Positions 16,922-25,749 are shown, counted from the stretch's first letter. The stretch is 64,000 nt of DNA from Lacticaseibacillus daqingensis (GCF_003946115.1 NZ_RHOH01000001.1:372001-436000), one strand, 5' to 3'. Notes: generated by a model from the letters alone, not told the origin. Numbers and translations are program-made.

Positions 16922-17299
16922 TTGAGTGAAACTGGCGAACTAATCCGGTCCATGCGGGTAGCTAGACGCCTGAGCCAAAAGGACTTAGCTAACTTTTCTG
17001 GCGTGTCCTATTCATCTATTGTTGCCTACGAAAACAACAAGCGGGAGCCTAAGCGGCAAGCGCTAGATGCTATTATGTGGGCTCTCAACCAGTATGAAGA
17101 GACCAAGGGGCCTAAGATTAGTAGGCAAACAATACCCAAGCTAGACAGCACAGAAAAGCCAAAAATTGTAAGAGTGGTTGACCTAGCTTCAGATGATGTT
17201 GCTTATAGTTGGAAAGGGAAGGCCCTGACTGACCCGCAAGTAGCCACCGTGCGCGCCGTGGTGAAGTCATTAGTAGAACCACCGGAAAGCACTAACTAG
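16922..17299 (+). CDS. Xre-type prophage repressor
   Basis: Start TTG 16922, seven bases after GGGAGG; the upstream ATG at 16883 has no ribosome site. 125 residues: HTH_3 domain at the N-terminus (LIRSMRVARRLSQKDLANFS, GVSYSSIVAYENNKREPKRQ), then a short C-terminal part (KIVRVVDLASDDVAYSWKGK). It lacks a peptidase domain, so induction would not be by RecA self-cleavage. It lies divergent from the Cro/Xis-like gene and just ahead of integrase, the normal immunity layout. Confidence 0.75.
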   Translation: MSETGELIRSMRVARRLSQKDLANFSGVSYSSIVAYENNKREPKRQALDAIMWALNQYEETKGPKISRQTIPKLDSTEKPKIVRVVDLASDDVAYSWKGKALTDPQVATVRAVVKSLVEPPESTN

Positions 17300-17325
17300 C
17301 ACCAAGCCATTAGATTTACCCAAGT

Positions 17326-17341
17326 CACTGCCTGCCAGCGT
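17326..17341. repeat. 16-bp direct repeat, copy 2
   Basis: CACTGCCTGCCAGCGT, identical to 16479-16494, in the 61-base gap between repressor and integrase. The two copies are about 847 bases apart and enclose only the two divergent regulator genes. Confidence 0.7.
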
Positions 17342-17360
17342 AGACAAGGGAGAAAATAAA

Positions 17361-18635
17361 ATGGCAACTATTAAAGCATACACAACGAAAGACGGGAGCA
17401 CTCAGTACTACTTTAAGATTTACAAAGGGGTGAACCCTGCAACAGGCAAGAAGGAAACAACCACCCGCCGGGGATTCAGCACTGAAAAGGCCGCACGCAT
17501 GGCGGCTACTAAGATGCAGTCTGACATTGACGAACACAAGAACGTGCGCGAGCCCTCTAAGCTGACATTTAAGTATGTGGCAGAAAAGTATTGGGAAGAG
17601 CGCAAGCTAAACATGCGTGAGTCTACTAAGATTGATAGAAGGCTGGCAATCGAACAATACGTGTACCCATCTATTGGTCAGATGCGCATTGGCTACATCC
17701 GGCGGGAAGACATTGTAAAAGCCATAACCGGCTGGAAAAAGCGTTCTGAGTACCTAGCGAACGACGCACTGGGCTTCACCCGGGCCGTGTTCAAGTTTGC
17801 GATTGCATCACAGCTGGCTAAGGTAGACCCCACCAAAGGGCTGTCTGCACCAATCCCTCATCGCAAGGGACAGGATGAAGACCTTTTCTGGGACAAGGAC
17901 CAGATGGATAAGTTCTTCAGTTGCATTGACCGTGATACCAACTTAAAGGACTACGCGATTTTCCGCACCTTGGCATACACGGGGTTACGGCATGGTGAGC
18001 TAATTGCCTTGCAGTGGGGTGATGTGGACTTGGTAGCTTGTGCTATCAAGGTGACCAAAACCCTGTCTAACAGTAGAGAGGTCAAAGGTGGCAAGATTGA
18101 ACCACCTAAGACCCCAGCTGGTAACCGGGTGGTCCCATTAGATGGGGAGACTGTAAAGGTACTGAAGGACTGGAAAGAGCTACAGGCAAAAGAGCTCATC
18201 ATCAAGGGCTGGAAAAATGAAGGCACTAAGCAGTATGTCTTTAATGGGCGACAAAACAAGCACATTGCTAAGGCCACCATCCCGTACCGCCTCAAGAAGA
18301 TTATTGATGACAACAAGCTAAAGCCTGCTATCTCAATCCACAAGTTCCGACACAGCTATATCAGTAACATGCTTATCTCTGGCGCGAGTGTAAGCACCGT
18401 ACAGCATCTGGTAGGCCATGAGTCCCCTGAGATTACACTGAGGGTCTACGCGCATATCAGTAAAGATGTAAAGACAGAGGCCGCGGATGCCTTTGCTAAG
18501 TACATGAAAGGCGATGAGCCGAAAACACCTGCTGGGAAGTCAGAAGGACGGTCAGCTGAAACCGCTCCCCAGCCGTCTAAGCCACGTAAGCCTCTCAAAA
18601 CGCCGTCAGACCGGCCTGTACTTGAGTTCTACTAG
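17361..18635 (+). CDS. int: Tyrosine site-specific integrase
   Basis: 424 residues, ATG with AAGGGAGAAAA upstream. It has an N-terminal AP2-like arm-binding part (MATIKAYTTKDGSTQYYFKI), a SAM-like core-binding domain (LTFKYVAEKYWEERKLNMRE) and a catalytic domain. The active-site set is visible: Arg near 210 (YTGLRHGELIAL), HKFRH near 327-331, GHES near 353 and the nucleophilic Tyr near 363 (RVYAHIS). It catalyses integration and excision of the prophage. The C-terminal extension (KPRKPLKTPSDRP) is basic. It is the last phage gene, so attR should lie just after it, but the other att site is outside the window and the core cannot be defined. Confidence 0.93.
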   Translation: MATIKAYTTKDGSTQYYFKIYKGVNPATGKKETTTRRGFSTEKAARMAATKMQSDIDEHKNVREPSKLTFKYVAEKYWEERKLNMRESTKIDRRLAIEQYVYPSIGQMRIGYIRREDIVKAITGWKKRSEYLANDALGFTRAVFKFAIASQLAKVDPTKGLSAPIPHRKGQDEDLFWDKDQMDKFFSCIDRDTNLKDYAIFRTLAYTGLRHGELIALQWGDVDLVACAIKVTKTLSNSREVKGGKIEPPKTPAGNRVVPLDGETVKVLKDWKELQAKELIIKGWKNEGTKQYVFNGRQNKHIAKATIPYRLKKIIDDNKLKPAISIHKFRHSYISNMLISGASVSTVQHLVGHESPEITLRVYAHISKDVKTEAADAFAKYMKGDEPKTPAGKSEGRSAETAPQPSKPRKPLKTPSDRPVLEFY

Positions 18636-18662
18636 CCGGTGGTAGAGAGGTGCAATTTTTCG

Positions 18663-18689
18663 TTAGCACTCGATTGACACGAGTGCTAA
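18663..18689. promoter_or_regulatory. CIRCE operator (HrcA) upstream of hsp20
   Basis: TTAGCACTC, nine bases, GAGTGCTAA: a perfect CIRCE match. The nine-base centre contains a TTGACA-like -35 (18674-18679), with TACCAT 17 bases on, so HrcA binding would block the promoter of the first Hsp20 gene. Confidence 0.92.
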
Positions 18690-18756
18690 AAGCGACTACC
18701 ATGTATTATGTAAACAAGGAAGGGCCAAGCGCCCCGAGTGAAAGGAAGTTATCGAG

Positions 18757-19164
18757 ATGGCAACTGATATGATGCAACGCAGTGACTGGTTTGCGGATCC
18801 GTTCTTTGGTGCGTTCGGGCAGCCGTTTTTCACGGGGGCTCACGGCGCCAATGATCTGACCAGTGACATTGAGGAATCCACCACGGCGTATGTCGCGCGC
18901 ATTGAGGTGCCTGGTCACACGAAGCAGGACGTGGCGCTGACTTACCACGACAATGTGCTGACCGTGGCCGTGAAGGCGACCGCTGCCCCGAAAGGCACGG
19001 CGCTGTTAGCTGAGCGCACGCATGACCCGCGTAGCCGCAGGTTCCGGTTACCGAACGTGGCCGCCAATGACATCAGCGCGACGCTTGAAAACGGGGTGCT
19101 GACCGTGACGCTGCCGAAGCTGACCGGCGCGGCCGGTGGTGACCACCAGATCGCCATCGACTGA
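18757..19164 (+). CDS. Hsp20 / alpha-crystallin small heat-shock protein
   Basis: 135 residues, ATG preceded by GAAAGGAAG. Opens MATDMMQRSDWFADPFFG, then an alpha-crystallin domain (TAYVARIEVPGHTKQDVAL, YHDNVLTVAVKA, RRFRLPNVAANDISATLENG, VLTVTLPKL), including the conserved GVLTVTLPK strand. It is an ATP-independent holdase for unfolding proteins. Control by the CIRCE upstream links it to HrcA, a regulator more usually associated with groESL and dnaK. It lies directly outside the prophage integrase. Confidence 0.9.
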   Translation: MATDMMQRSDWFADPFFGAFGQPFFTGAHGANDLTSDIEESTTAYVARIEVPGHTKQDVALTYHDNVLTVAVKATAAPKGTALLAERTHDPRSRRFRLPNVAANDISATLENGVLTVTLPKLTGAAGGDHQIAID

Positions 19165-19308
19165 GCGTCTGAGTTGCGTGGCGCGCTCGCACCTTGCTAG
19201 CATGAAGAAGGTAATTGTCACAGTTGTGAACCGCGCGTGCCTGCGCGGCGTGTCGGAAGGCGCGGCGGCCCAGGGCTGCCGTGTGGGAATGATAAGGAGG
19301 AATTGACG

Positions 19309-19734
19309 ATGGCAAATGACTTAATGAATCGCAATGACTGGCTGACGGACCCGTTCTTTGGCATGCGGCACCTGAACGACCTGTTTGCCCCGGAGACGCG
19401 GGACAAGGTGCTCAAGACGGACATCAAGGAGACGGCGCATGATTACATCGCCAAGGTCGATGTGCCTGGCATTCAGAAAAATGATATTCAGCTGAACTAC
19501 CAGGACAACATCTTGTCGATCAGCGTGCGCAAGGACGACTTCAGCGACCATGAGGACAAGGACGGCAACCTGCTGATGAGCGAGCGGCACTACGGCACGA
19601 TGAGCCGCAGTTACCGCTTGCCAAACGTGGACGAGGCCAACATCAAGGCGGCGTACACGGATGGCGTGTTGACCATCACGCTGCCGAAGCTGACCGACCA
19701 GGCGAAGAATCCGCACACGATCGATATTGATTAG
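19309..19734 (+). CDS. Second Hsp20 / alpha-crystallin small heat-shock protein
   Basis: 141 residues from ATG 19309, with AAGGAGG upstream; the earlier in-frame codons from 19237 lack a ribosome site. The opening ANDLMNRNDWLTDPFFGMRH is close to that of the previous gene, and the crystallin core is complete (DYIAKVDVPGIQKNDIQLNY, NILSISVRKDD, SYRLPNVDEANIKAAYTDG, VLTITLPKL). The tandem pair presumably arose by duplication. The 144-base gap may hold its own promoter (TTGCGT near 19173 and TAGCAT 18 bases on), but no CIRCE. Confidence 0.9.
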   Translation: MANDLMNRNDWLTDPFFGMRHLNDLFAPETRDKVLKTDIKETAHDYIAKVDVPGIQKNDIQLNYQDNILSISVRKDDFSDHEDKDGNLLMSERHYGTMSRSYRLPNVDEANIKAAYTDGVLTITLPKLTDQAKNPHTIDID

Positions 19735-19748
19735 CCCGTTGTGACCGA

Positions 19749-19789
19749 CGGACCAGCATCCCTTTGGGGGACGGCTGGTCCGTTTTTTT
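19749..19789 (+). terminator. Terminator after hsp20 pair
   Basis: Perfect CGGACCAGC / GCTGGTCCG stem, 16-base loop, then seven T (19783-19789). Confidence 0.9.
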
Positions 19790-19964
19790 GCCTCGAATTA
19801 GGACACAGGCAAAACCAGTCGTTGCGGGAGGCGGCCGAGGCTAACCGCCGCACCACTCAAAACGGGATGAGAAGCACACTTGATGCGCCTGTGGGGGCTT
19901 TGATTCGGCTGAATATTATATAAATAATATTTAATTCGATTGGTGATTGCTGAATTTAAGATAA

Positions 19965-19980
19965 GGTTTCACGTGAAACG
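19965..19980. promoter_or_regulatory. parS-like ParB-binding site
   Basis: The core GTTTCACGTGAAAC is a perfect 14-base palindrome equal to the inner part of the parS consensus (TGTTTCACGTGAAACA); only the two outermost bases differ. It lies in the AT-rich 19790-20072 gap between hsp20 and oppA, where no gene is seen. In Firmicutes such sites cluster around the replication origin. Confidence 0.7.
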
Positions 19981-20024
19981 GTGGCTTCAATGATTAATGT
20001 GAAAACGAATCACTTTACTTTAAT

Positions 20025-20066
20025 CGTCTCCTAATGTAGAGTAACGCTAATCTACTTTAGGAGGCG
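20025..20066 (+). promoter_or_regulatory. Hairpin sequestering the oppA ribosome-binding site
   Basis: CGTCTCCTAATGTAGA (20025-20040) pairs with TCTACTTTAGGAGGCG (20051-20066) at 14 of 16 positions around the loop GTAACGCTAA. The right arm contains the GGAGG of oppA (20060-20064) and the left arm supplies its complement. In mRNA this would hide the ribosome site; in DNA it is also a dyad that a repressor could bind. Confidence 0.6.
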
Positions 20067-20072
20067 TAACTT

Positions 20073-21701
20073 ATGCGTGCAAAACGATATGGATTAGCGA
20101 GTCTGATGCTCCTGGTTGCCATACTTCTGGTGGCCTGTGGCGGCCAAGGCAGTTCAACGGCGCAACCCAGCAGCACCTGGCGCCGAATGGCGGCGGATGT
20201 GCTGAGCACGATGGATCCGTCGCTGAACACGGACACGATCGGTGGGCAAACGCTGGTCGATACGATGGAGGGGCTGTACCGTTACAAAGGGCAGCGGCTG
20301 GCCAATGGGTTGGCCACCAGTGTGGACGTGAACGCAGCGGGGACGACCTACACGTTTCACCTGCGCAAGTCCACTTGGTCTGACGGCACGGCGGTGACGG
20401 CCAGCGACTTTGTGTTCGGCTGGAAGCGGACGGTGGATCCCGCCACCAAGTCCGAATACGCGTACCTGTTCTCGGGGATCCAAAACGCGGATGAAATCAT
20501 GGCGGGGCAGGCCCCGGCGTCAAGCCTCGGCGTCAGTGCGCCGAACGCGACTACGCTGACGGTCACCCTTGCCCACGCGATCCCGTATTTTCAGAAGATG
20601 CTTGTGAACCCCGCCTTCTTCCCGCAAAGTGAAGCGGCGGTGAAGCGGTACGGGAAGACCTATGGGACAAAGGCCACCGCGATTTTGACGAACGGGCCGT
20701 ACACGCTGAAGAAGTGGACCGGCACAGAGAACACGTGGACCGAGGTGCGCAATCCGAAGTTTTGGGATGCCAAGAACGTGCACCTGCAGACGATCACAAC
20801 GCAGGTGGTGAAGGATTCCAGTACGGCGCTGAACCTGTACAACACTAGCAAGCTGGATGATGTGTCGCTGACGGGGCAACAGGCCGCCAGCGCGAAGACG
20901 AACAAGGATTTTCACGCGCAGAAGCAGTCGTCGGTGTTCTACCTTGAATTGAATCAAAAGAAGGTCGCGGCGTTCGCCAATGTCAAGCTGCGCCAGGCCA
21001 TTTCGATGGCGATCGACCGGCAGTCCTTTATCACCAAGGTGCTGGGGGACAGCTCGCTGCCCGCCACCGCGCTGACGTCCTCCGGGCTGGCGACGGCGCC
21101 GGGCAACGGCAACGATTTTGTGCAAGCTGCTTCGGCCGGGGTGACCCAGTACACGGCCTTTGACCTGGCCCGCGCGAAGACGCTGTGGGCGGCCGGGCTG
21201 AAGGAGCTGGGGCAGACCAGCGTGACCGTTGAGCTGCTGAGCGACGACACCTCAGCAGCCAAGGCCACGGCGGAGTACCTTCAGAGTGCGCTGCAGGAGT
21301 TGCCTGGCATGACGGTGACGATCGCGTCGGTGCCGTTCAAGACGCGCTTGGCACGGTCGCAGGCGCGCGACTTTGAACTTGTGATGGGCGGCTGGGGGGC
21401 TGACTTCCCAGACCCGATCACCTTCCTTGACCTGTACGTGACCGGGCAAAGCTACAACAACGGCCAGTGGTCTAACGCGCAGTACGATGCCGCCATTGCG
21501 GCCTCGAAAACCACGGATGCCACCGATCCGGCGAAGCGGTGGGCCGACCTTGTGGCCGCGCAGAAGATCCTGACGGAACAGATGGGGCTTGTGCCGCTGT
21601 ATCAGCGGGTGCAGGCGCACTTGACCAACCCCAAGCTCAAAGGCTTGCAATATAGTCCCACGGGCACCTATAACTACATTGGCGCCACCGTGACCGATTA
21701 A
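20073..21701 (+). CDS. oppA: Oligopeptide ABC transporter substrate-binding lipoprotein
   Basis: 542 residues. Lipoprotein signal with lipobox LVAC (LMLLVAILLVACGGQGSS). SBP family 5 features: TMDPSLNTDTIGGQTLVDTM, WSDGTAVTASDFVFGWKRTV, LELNQKKVAAFANVKLRQAI, MGGWGADFPDPITFLDLYV. It is anchored outside the membrane, captures peptides and delivers them to OppBC. It is the first gene of oppABCDF and carries the sequestered ribosome site described above. Confidence 0.9.
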   Translation: MRAKRYGLASLMLLVAILLVACGGQGSSTAQPSSTWRRMAADVLSTMDPSLNTDTIGGQTLVDTMEGLYRYKGQRLANGLATSVDVNAAGTTYTFHLRKSTWSDGTAVTASDFVFGWKRTVDPATKSEYAYLFSGIQNADEIMAGQAPASSLGVSAPNATTLTVTLAHAIPYFQKMLVNPAFFPQSEAAVKRYGKTYGTKATAILTNGPYTLKKWTGTENTWTEVRNPKFWDAKNVHLQTITTQVVKDSSTALNLYNTSKLDDVSLTGQQAASAKTNKDFHAQKQSSVFYLELNQKKVAAFANVKLRQAISMAIDRQSFITKVLGDSSLPATALTSSGLATAPGNGNDFVQAASAGVTQYTAFDLARAKTLWAAGLKELGQTSVTVELLSDDTSAAKATAEYLQSALQELPGMTVTIASVPFKTRLARSQARDFELVMGGWGADFPDPITFLDLYVTGQSYNNGQWSNAQYDAAIAASKTTDATDPAKRWADLVAAQKILTEQMGLVPLYQRVQAHLTNPKLKGLQYSPTGTYNYIGATVTD

Positions 21702-21739
21702 CCAACTGACATGCCACGAACGAAAGGAAAGGTGGGATC

Positions 21740-22672
21740 TTGATGGGGCGTTATCTCCTCAAACGGCTTGGCTACCTGGTTTTGACCCTGTTTATCGTCG
21801 CGAGCCTCACCTTCTTTTTGATGAAGGGCCTGCCCGGGACGCCGTTCAATAACCCCAAGCTGCCCGCAGAACAGATTGCTTTGCTCAAAACGCAGTACGG
21901 ACTGGATCAGCCAGTGTGGCGGCAGTACCTTCAATACCTCGGCGGGCTGATGCGCGGCGACTTCGGGACGTCCTACCAGTTCGTGGGGCAACCCGTCAGC
22001 TACCTGATCGCCAGCCGGCTGGGGCCGTCGCTGCAGATCGGGCTGCAGGCGATGATCGTGGGGACGAGTCTCGGCATCTTGCTGGGCGCCATCGCCGCGA
22101 TTCGCCAGAACACTTGGGTGGACGCGGTGGCCACGATTTTTGCCATCATCGGGCGCTCGATCCCGAACTTCGTGTTTGCGGCGCTACTGCAATTCTTGCT
22201 GGCGTACCAGATGCACCTGTTCCCGGTGGCACTGTGGGATGACGGCTGGGCGTCCAGTATCTTGCCGACGCTTGCGCTGGCGATGGCGCCGTTGGCCAAC
22301 ACCGCGCGCTTCATGCGCACGGAGATGGTCGATGTGCTGAACACGGATTACATTGAGCTGGCGCGGGCCAAGGGCGATTCGCAGTGGCAGGCCGTGGCGC
22401 GCCACGCGCTGCGCAACTCGCTGATCCCGATCGTGACCATCATCGGTCCGATGACCGTCGACCTGATGACCGGCTCGCTGGTGGTGGAAAACGTGTTTGC
22501 GATCCCCGGGATCGGCGAGCAATTCGTCAAGTCGATCACGACCAACGACTATCCGGTGATCATGGGCCTGACCCTCATGTACAGTTTTGCCCTGACCGTG
22601 GTGATCTTGATCGTCGACATCCTCTACGGTCTGATCGATCCGCGCATTCGCTTGACTGGGGAGGTGGCCTGA
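21740..22672 (+). CDS. oppB: Oligopeptide ABC transporter permease OppB
   Basis: 310 residues with six expected membrane helices, starting YLLKRLGYLVLTLFIVASLT. It has the BPD_transp_1 coupling loop (EMVDVLNTDYIELARAKGDS) and the conserved end IVDILYGLIDPRIRL. With OppC it forms the membrane channel of the peptide importer. AAAGGAAAGGTGGG precedes the start, and its stop overlaps the oppC start (TGATG). Confidence 0.92.
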   Translation: MMGRYLLKRLGYLVLTLFIVASLTFFLMKGLPGTPFNNPKLPAEQIALLKTQYGLDQPVWRQYLQYLGGLMRGDFGTSYQFVGQPVSYLIASRLGPSLQIGLQAMIVGTSLGILLGAIAAIRQNTWVDAVATIFAIIGRSIPNFVFAALLQFLLAYQMHLFPVALWDDGWASSILPTLALAMAPLANTARFMRTEMVDVLNTDYIELARAKGDSQWQAVARHALRNSLIPIVTIIGPMTVDLMTGSLVVENVFAIPGIGEQFVKSITTNDYPVIMGLTLMYSFALTVVILIVDILYGLIDPRIRLTGEVA

Positions 22673-23676
22673 TGACCGCGACAAAGCTTGGCCCGGACGC
22701 GTTCAAGCCCGTCCGCGTGGCCGCAACGGAAAAGGAAAAAATCGCGGCGCCCACCCTGACGTTTACGCAGGACGCACTGCGGCGGTTGCGCCAGAACAAA
22801 GCGGCGCTGCTGTCGCTGTGGGTGTTGCTGGTGATCGTGGTGCTGGCTGTGGTCACGCAGTGGTGGTCGCCGGCCGACCCCAACGCGCAGAACCTGGCGT
22901 ACGCCTACCTGCCCCCCAAGTGGGGGCAGTGGCACATCCCGGGGTTTGACGGGCGCCTGAACGGGGTGGACCTGTACGCGCAAAATCGGGTGCCCAAGGC
23001 CGTTTACTTTTTGCTGGGCACCGATGAGTACGGGCGTGACCTGCTGTCCCGCATCTTCGTGGGGACGCGCGTCTCGCTTCAGATCGGCTTCATCGCCACA
23101 TTCTTTGATCTGGTGATCGGGGTCAGCTACGGGCTGTTGTCCGGCTGGCTAGGCGGGCGCGTCGACCTTTTGATGCAGCGCGTGATCGAGATCATCTCAA
23201 GTGTGCCGAGCCTGGTCGTGGTGATCCTGATGCTGCTGGTGTTCCGCCCGGGGATGCTGTCCATTATCCTCGCGATCGCCGTGACCGGCTGGATCACAAT
23301 GGCGCGGCTGGTGCGCGCGCAGACGTTACAGCTCAAGCGCCTGGAGTACGTGCTGGCGGCGCAAACACTCGGGGAGCCCGGCTTGGCGATCGCGTGGCGG
23401 CACCTGCTGCCTAACCTCAGTTCCACGGTCATCATTCAGACGATGTTCACGATTCCCACCGCGATTTTCTTCGAGGCGTTTCTCAGCTACATCGGGATCG
23501 GGATCCCGGCCCCGGCGGCCAGCCTCGGGACACTGCTCGCCAACGGCCAGCAGTCGCTGCAAACGCAGCCGTACCTGCTGATTTTTCCCGGTATCGTGAT
23601 CGTGGTGCTGATGCTGGCATTCAATCTGCTGGGAGACGGCCTACGCGACGCGTTTGATCCGCGCACGGACCGCTGA
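22672..23676 (+). CDS. oppC: Oligopeptide ABC transporter permease OppC
   Basis: 334 residues from ATG 22672, overlapping the oppB stop, with GGGGAGGTGG upstream. The longer open frame from 22384 reads through oppB and is not used. It has a cytoplasmic N-tail, a first helix (AALLSLWVLLVIVVLAVVTQ), the periplasmic-type loop typical of OppC (LGTDEYGRDLLSRIFVGTRV), the coupling motif (EYVLAAQTLGEPGLAIAWRH) and the ending LGDGLRDAFDPR. It pairs with OppB. Confidence 0.92.
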   Translation: MTATKLGPDAFKPVRVAATEKEKIAAPTLTFTQDALRRLRQNKAALLSLWVLLVIVVLAVVTQWWSPADPNAQNLAYAYLPPKWGQWHIPGFDGRLNGVDLYAQNRVPKAVYFLLGTDEYGRDLLSRIFVGTRVSLQIGFIATFFDLVIGVSYGLLSGWLGGRVDLLMQRVIEIISSVPSLVVVILMLLVFRPGMLSIILAIAVTGWITMARLVRAQTLQLKRLEYVLAAQTLGEPGLAIAWRHLLPNLSSTVIIQTMFTIPTAIFFEAFLSYIGIGIPAPAASLGTLLANGQQSLQTQPYLLIFPGIVIVVLMLAFNLLGDGLRDAFDPRTDR

Positions 23677-23705
23677 GCGGCAGGGGTGAAAAGGGAGGAA
23701 TTGCG

Positions 23706-24758
23706 ATGACACCACTTTTAACGGTCGATCAGTTGACCATCGATTTTCAGACCTTTGCGGGGCCTGTGCATGCGGTGCGAGGGGTCAGCTTTGACTTGGC
23801 GCCGGGCGAAACGCTGGCGATCGTGGGCGAATCCGGCTCCGGCAAGTCGGTGACGGTGCGCGCGCTCATGGGGCTGTTGGCCGCCAATGCGACGGTGGTG
23901 GCCGGCCAGATCCACCTCGGGACGACGGATGTGCTGCGGCAGTCGGCGCAGGCCTTCAACGCCATGCGTGGCAATGAGGTCGCCATGATTTTTCAAGACC
24001 CCATGACCAGCCTGGACCCGACCATGCCGATCGGCAAACAGGTCGCAGAGCCTTTGCGCTTGCACCACAAGATCTCGCGCAAGGCCGCCTTGGCGGAGGC
24101 GGTGCGGGTGCTGGAGCTGGTCGGCATTCACGATGCCGCCCGCCGGCTGAAGGACTACCCGCACCAGTTCTCAGGGGGGCAGCGGCAGCGGATCGTGATC
24201 GCGATCGCCATCATCAACCGGCCGAAGGTGCTGATCGCCGATGAACCGACCACCGCACTGGATGTGACGATCCAGGCGCAGATCATTCAGTTGCTCAAGG
24301 CCATTCAGGAGAAGCTGGACACGGCCATCATTTTCATCACCCATGACCTCGGGGTGGTGGCTGGGATCGCAGACCGCGTGGCGGTGATGTACGCCGGGCG
24401 CATCGTTGAGTACGGGACGGTGGATGAGCTCTTCTACCACCCGCAGCACCCCTACACCTGGGGGTTGCTGGAGGCGATGCCGACGCTTAACACGAAGTCG
24501 AAGCGGCTGTTCGCCATTCCGGGCACGCCGCCGGATCTGCTGGCGCCGCCGGTGGGGGATGCCTTTGCACCGCGCAATCCGTACGCCATGGCGATCGACT
24601 TGGTCGAAGCACCGCCGTTTTTCCCGGTGTCCGAGACGCACGCGGCGGCCACGTGGCTGCTGCATCCGGACGCCCCTGCGGTCACCCCGCCGCCGGAGAT
24701 CCAGCGCCGGTACGCGCAGTGGGCAGCGCACGAGTTGGGAGGGGACGCGAATGACTGA
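23706..24758 (+). CDS. oppD: Oligopeptide ABC transporter ATPase OppD
   Basis: 350 residues. Walker [12 protein letters not shown]-loop [12 protein letters not shown], signature FSGGQRQRI, Walker [15 protein letters not shown]-loop [20 protein letters not shown], and the oligopeptide/dipeptide C-terminal domain ([14 protein letters not shown]). It powers import together with OppF. Start ATG with GGGAGGAATT upstream; the end overlaps the oppF start by 8 bases. Confidence 0.93.
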   Translation: MTPLLTVDQLTIDFQTFAGPVHAVRGVSFDLAPGETLAIVGESGSGKSVTVRALMGLLAANATVVAGQIHLGTTDVLRQSAQAFNAMRGNEVAMIFQDPMTSLDPTMPIGKQVAEPLRLHHKISRKAALAEAVRVLELVGIHDAARRLKDYPHQFSGGQRQRIVIAIAIINRPKVLIADEPTTALDVTIQAQIIQLLKAIQEKLDTAIIFITHDLGVVAGIADRVAVMYAGRIVEYGTVDELFYHPQHPYTWGLLEAMPTLNTKSKRLFAIPGTPPDLLAPPVGDAFAPRNPYAMAIDLVEAPPFFPVSETHAAATWLLHPDAPAVTPPPEIQRRYAQWAAHELGGDAND

Positions 24759-25676
24759 GCCAACTGTGCTGGTGGCAGTGCGCCACCTCGTGCAGACCTT
24801 CAACGCCGGTCGGGCGGATGAGGTGCGCGCGATCCAAGATATCAGTTTTGACCTGTATGAAGGCGAGACGCTGGGGCTGGTCGGCGAGTCCGGTTCGGGC
24901 AAAACCACCACCGGCCGCAGCCTGATCCGCCTGTATCAGCCGACCGGCGGGACGATCCAGTTCGCAGGTCAAGACATCGCGGGCCTGCGCGAAGGTAGTG
25001 CGGCGATGCGCGCGTTTCGGCGCCAGGCCCAGATGATTTTTCAGGATCCTTACGCGAGCCTGGACCCGCGCATGAAAGTCGCCGACATCATCGCGGAGGG
25101 GCTGGACAGTTACCACTTGGTGCCCGATCGCGCCGCGCGCACGGCCCGCATCAATGAACTGCTGGCGATGGTGGGGTTGAACGCCGACCACGCGACGCGC
25201 TACCCGCATGAATTTTCCGGGGGCAGCGTCAGCGCATCGGCATTGCCCGCGCCCTGGCGCTGGCGCCGAAGTTCATCATTGCGGATGAGCCGATCTCGGC
25301 CCTGGATGTGTCGATTCAGGCGCAGGTGGTCAATTTGCTCAAGGACATTCAGGCCAAGCAGGGGCTCACCTTCCTGTTCATCGCGCACGACCTGTCGATG
25401 GTCAAGTACATTTCGGATCGCATCGCCGTGATGCACGACGGGCGCATCGTGGAGCTGGCCGCGGCGGAAGAACTCTATGCGCACCCGCTGCACCCGTACA
25501 CGCAGGGGCTACTGGCGGCCATTCCGGTGCCGGACCCGGCCCACGAGCGCACGCGGCCGGCCCCGCCAACCGCCCCCATTGCCGATGATCAGCCGCGCGA
25601 AATGGTCGAAGTCAGGCCGCGGCACTTTGTCCTGGCCACGGCGGCAGAGGCCGCGGCGTACAGGGCGGACGCGTAG
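24751..25676 (+). pseudogene. oppF: Oligopeptide ABC transporter ATPase OppF, frameshifted at the signature motif
   Basis: Start ATG 24751 within the end of oppD. The first part is a normal OppF (GESGSGKTTTGRSLIRLYQP; IFQDPYASLDPRM). At the ABC signature the bases TTTTCC are followed by five G (25219-25223) and CAGCG, where six G would give FSGGQRQRI. The frame is lost there and resumes one base off: [32 protein letters not shown], then the oligopeptide C-domain ending at 25676. A one-base deletion in a G run could be a true mutation or a homopolymer sequencing error. If true, the OppD/F pair is non-functional. Confidence 0.85.
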
Positions 25677-25697
25677 CCAACGACACATCTCTAAGCA

Positions 25698-25749
25698 AGC
25701 GCCGACACGCACCAATCCGACATCGGGTTGGTGCGTGCCGGCGCTTTTT
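25698..25749 (+). terminator. Terminator of the opp operon
   Basis: An 18-base stem (AGCGCCG.CACGCACCAA with TTGGTGCGTG.CGGCGCT, one mismatch) around a 12-base loop, then five T. Confidence 0.9.

Noticed and set aside
18636-18662. attR core next to integrase
   Set aside because: An att core can only be defined by comparison with the other end of the prophage, which is outside the window.
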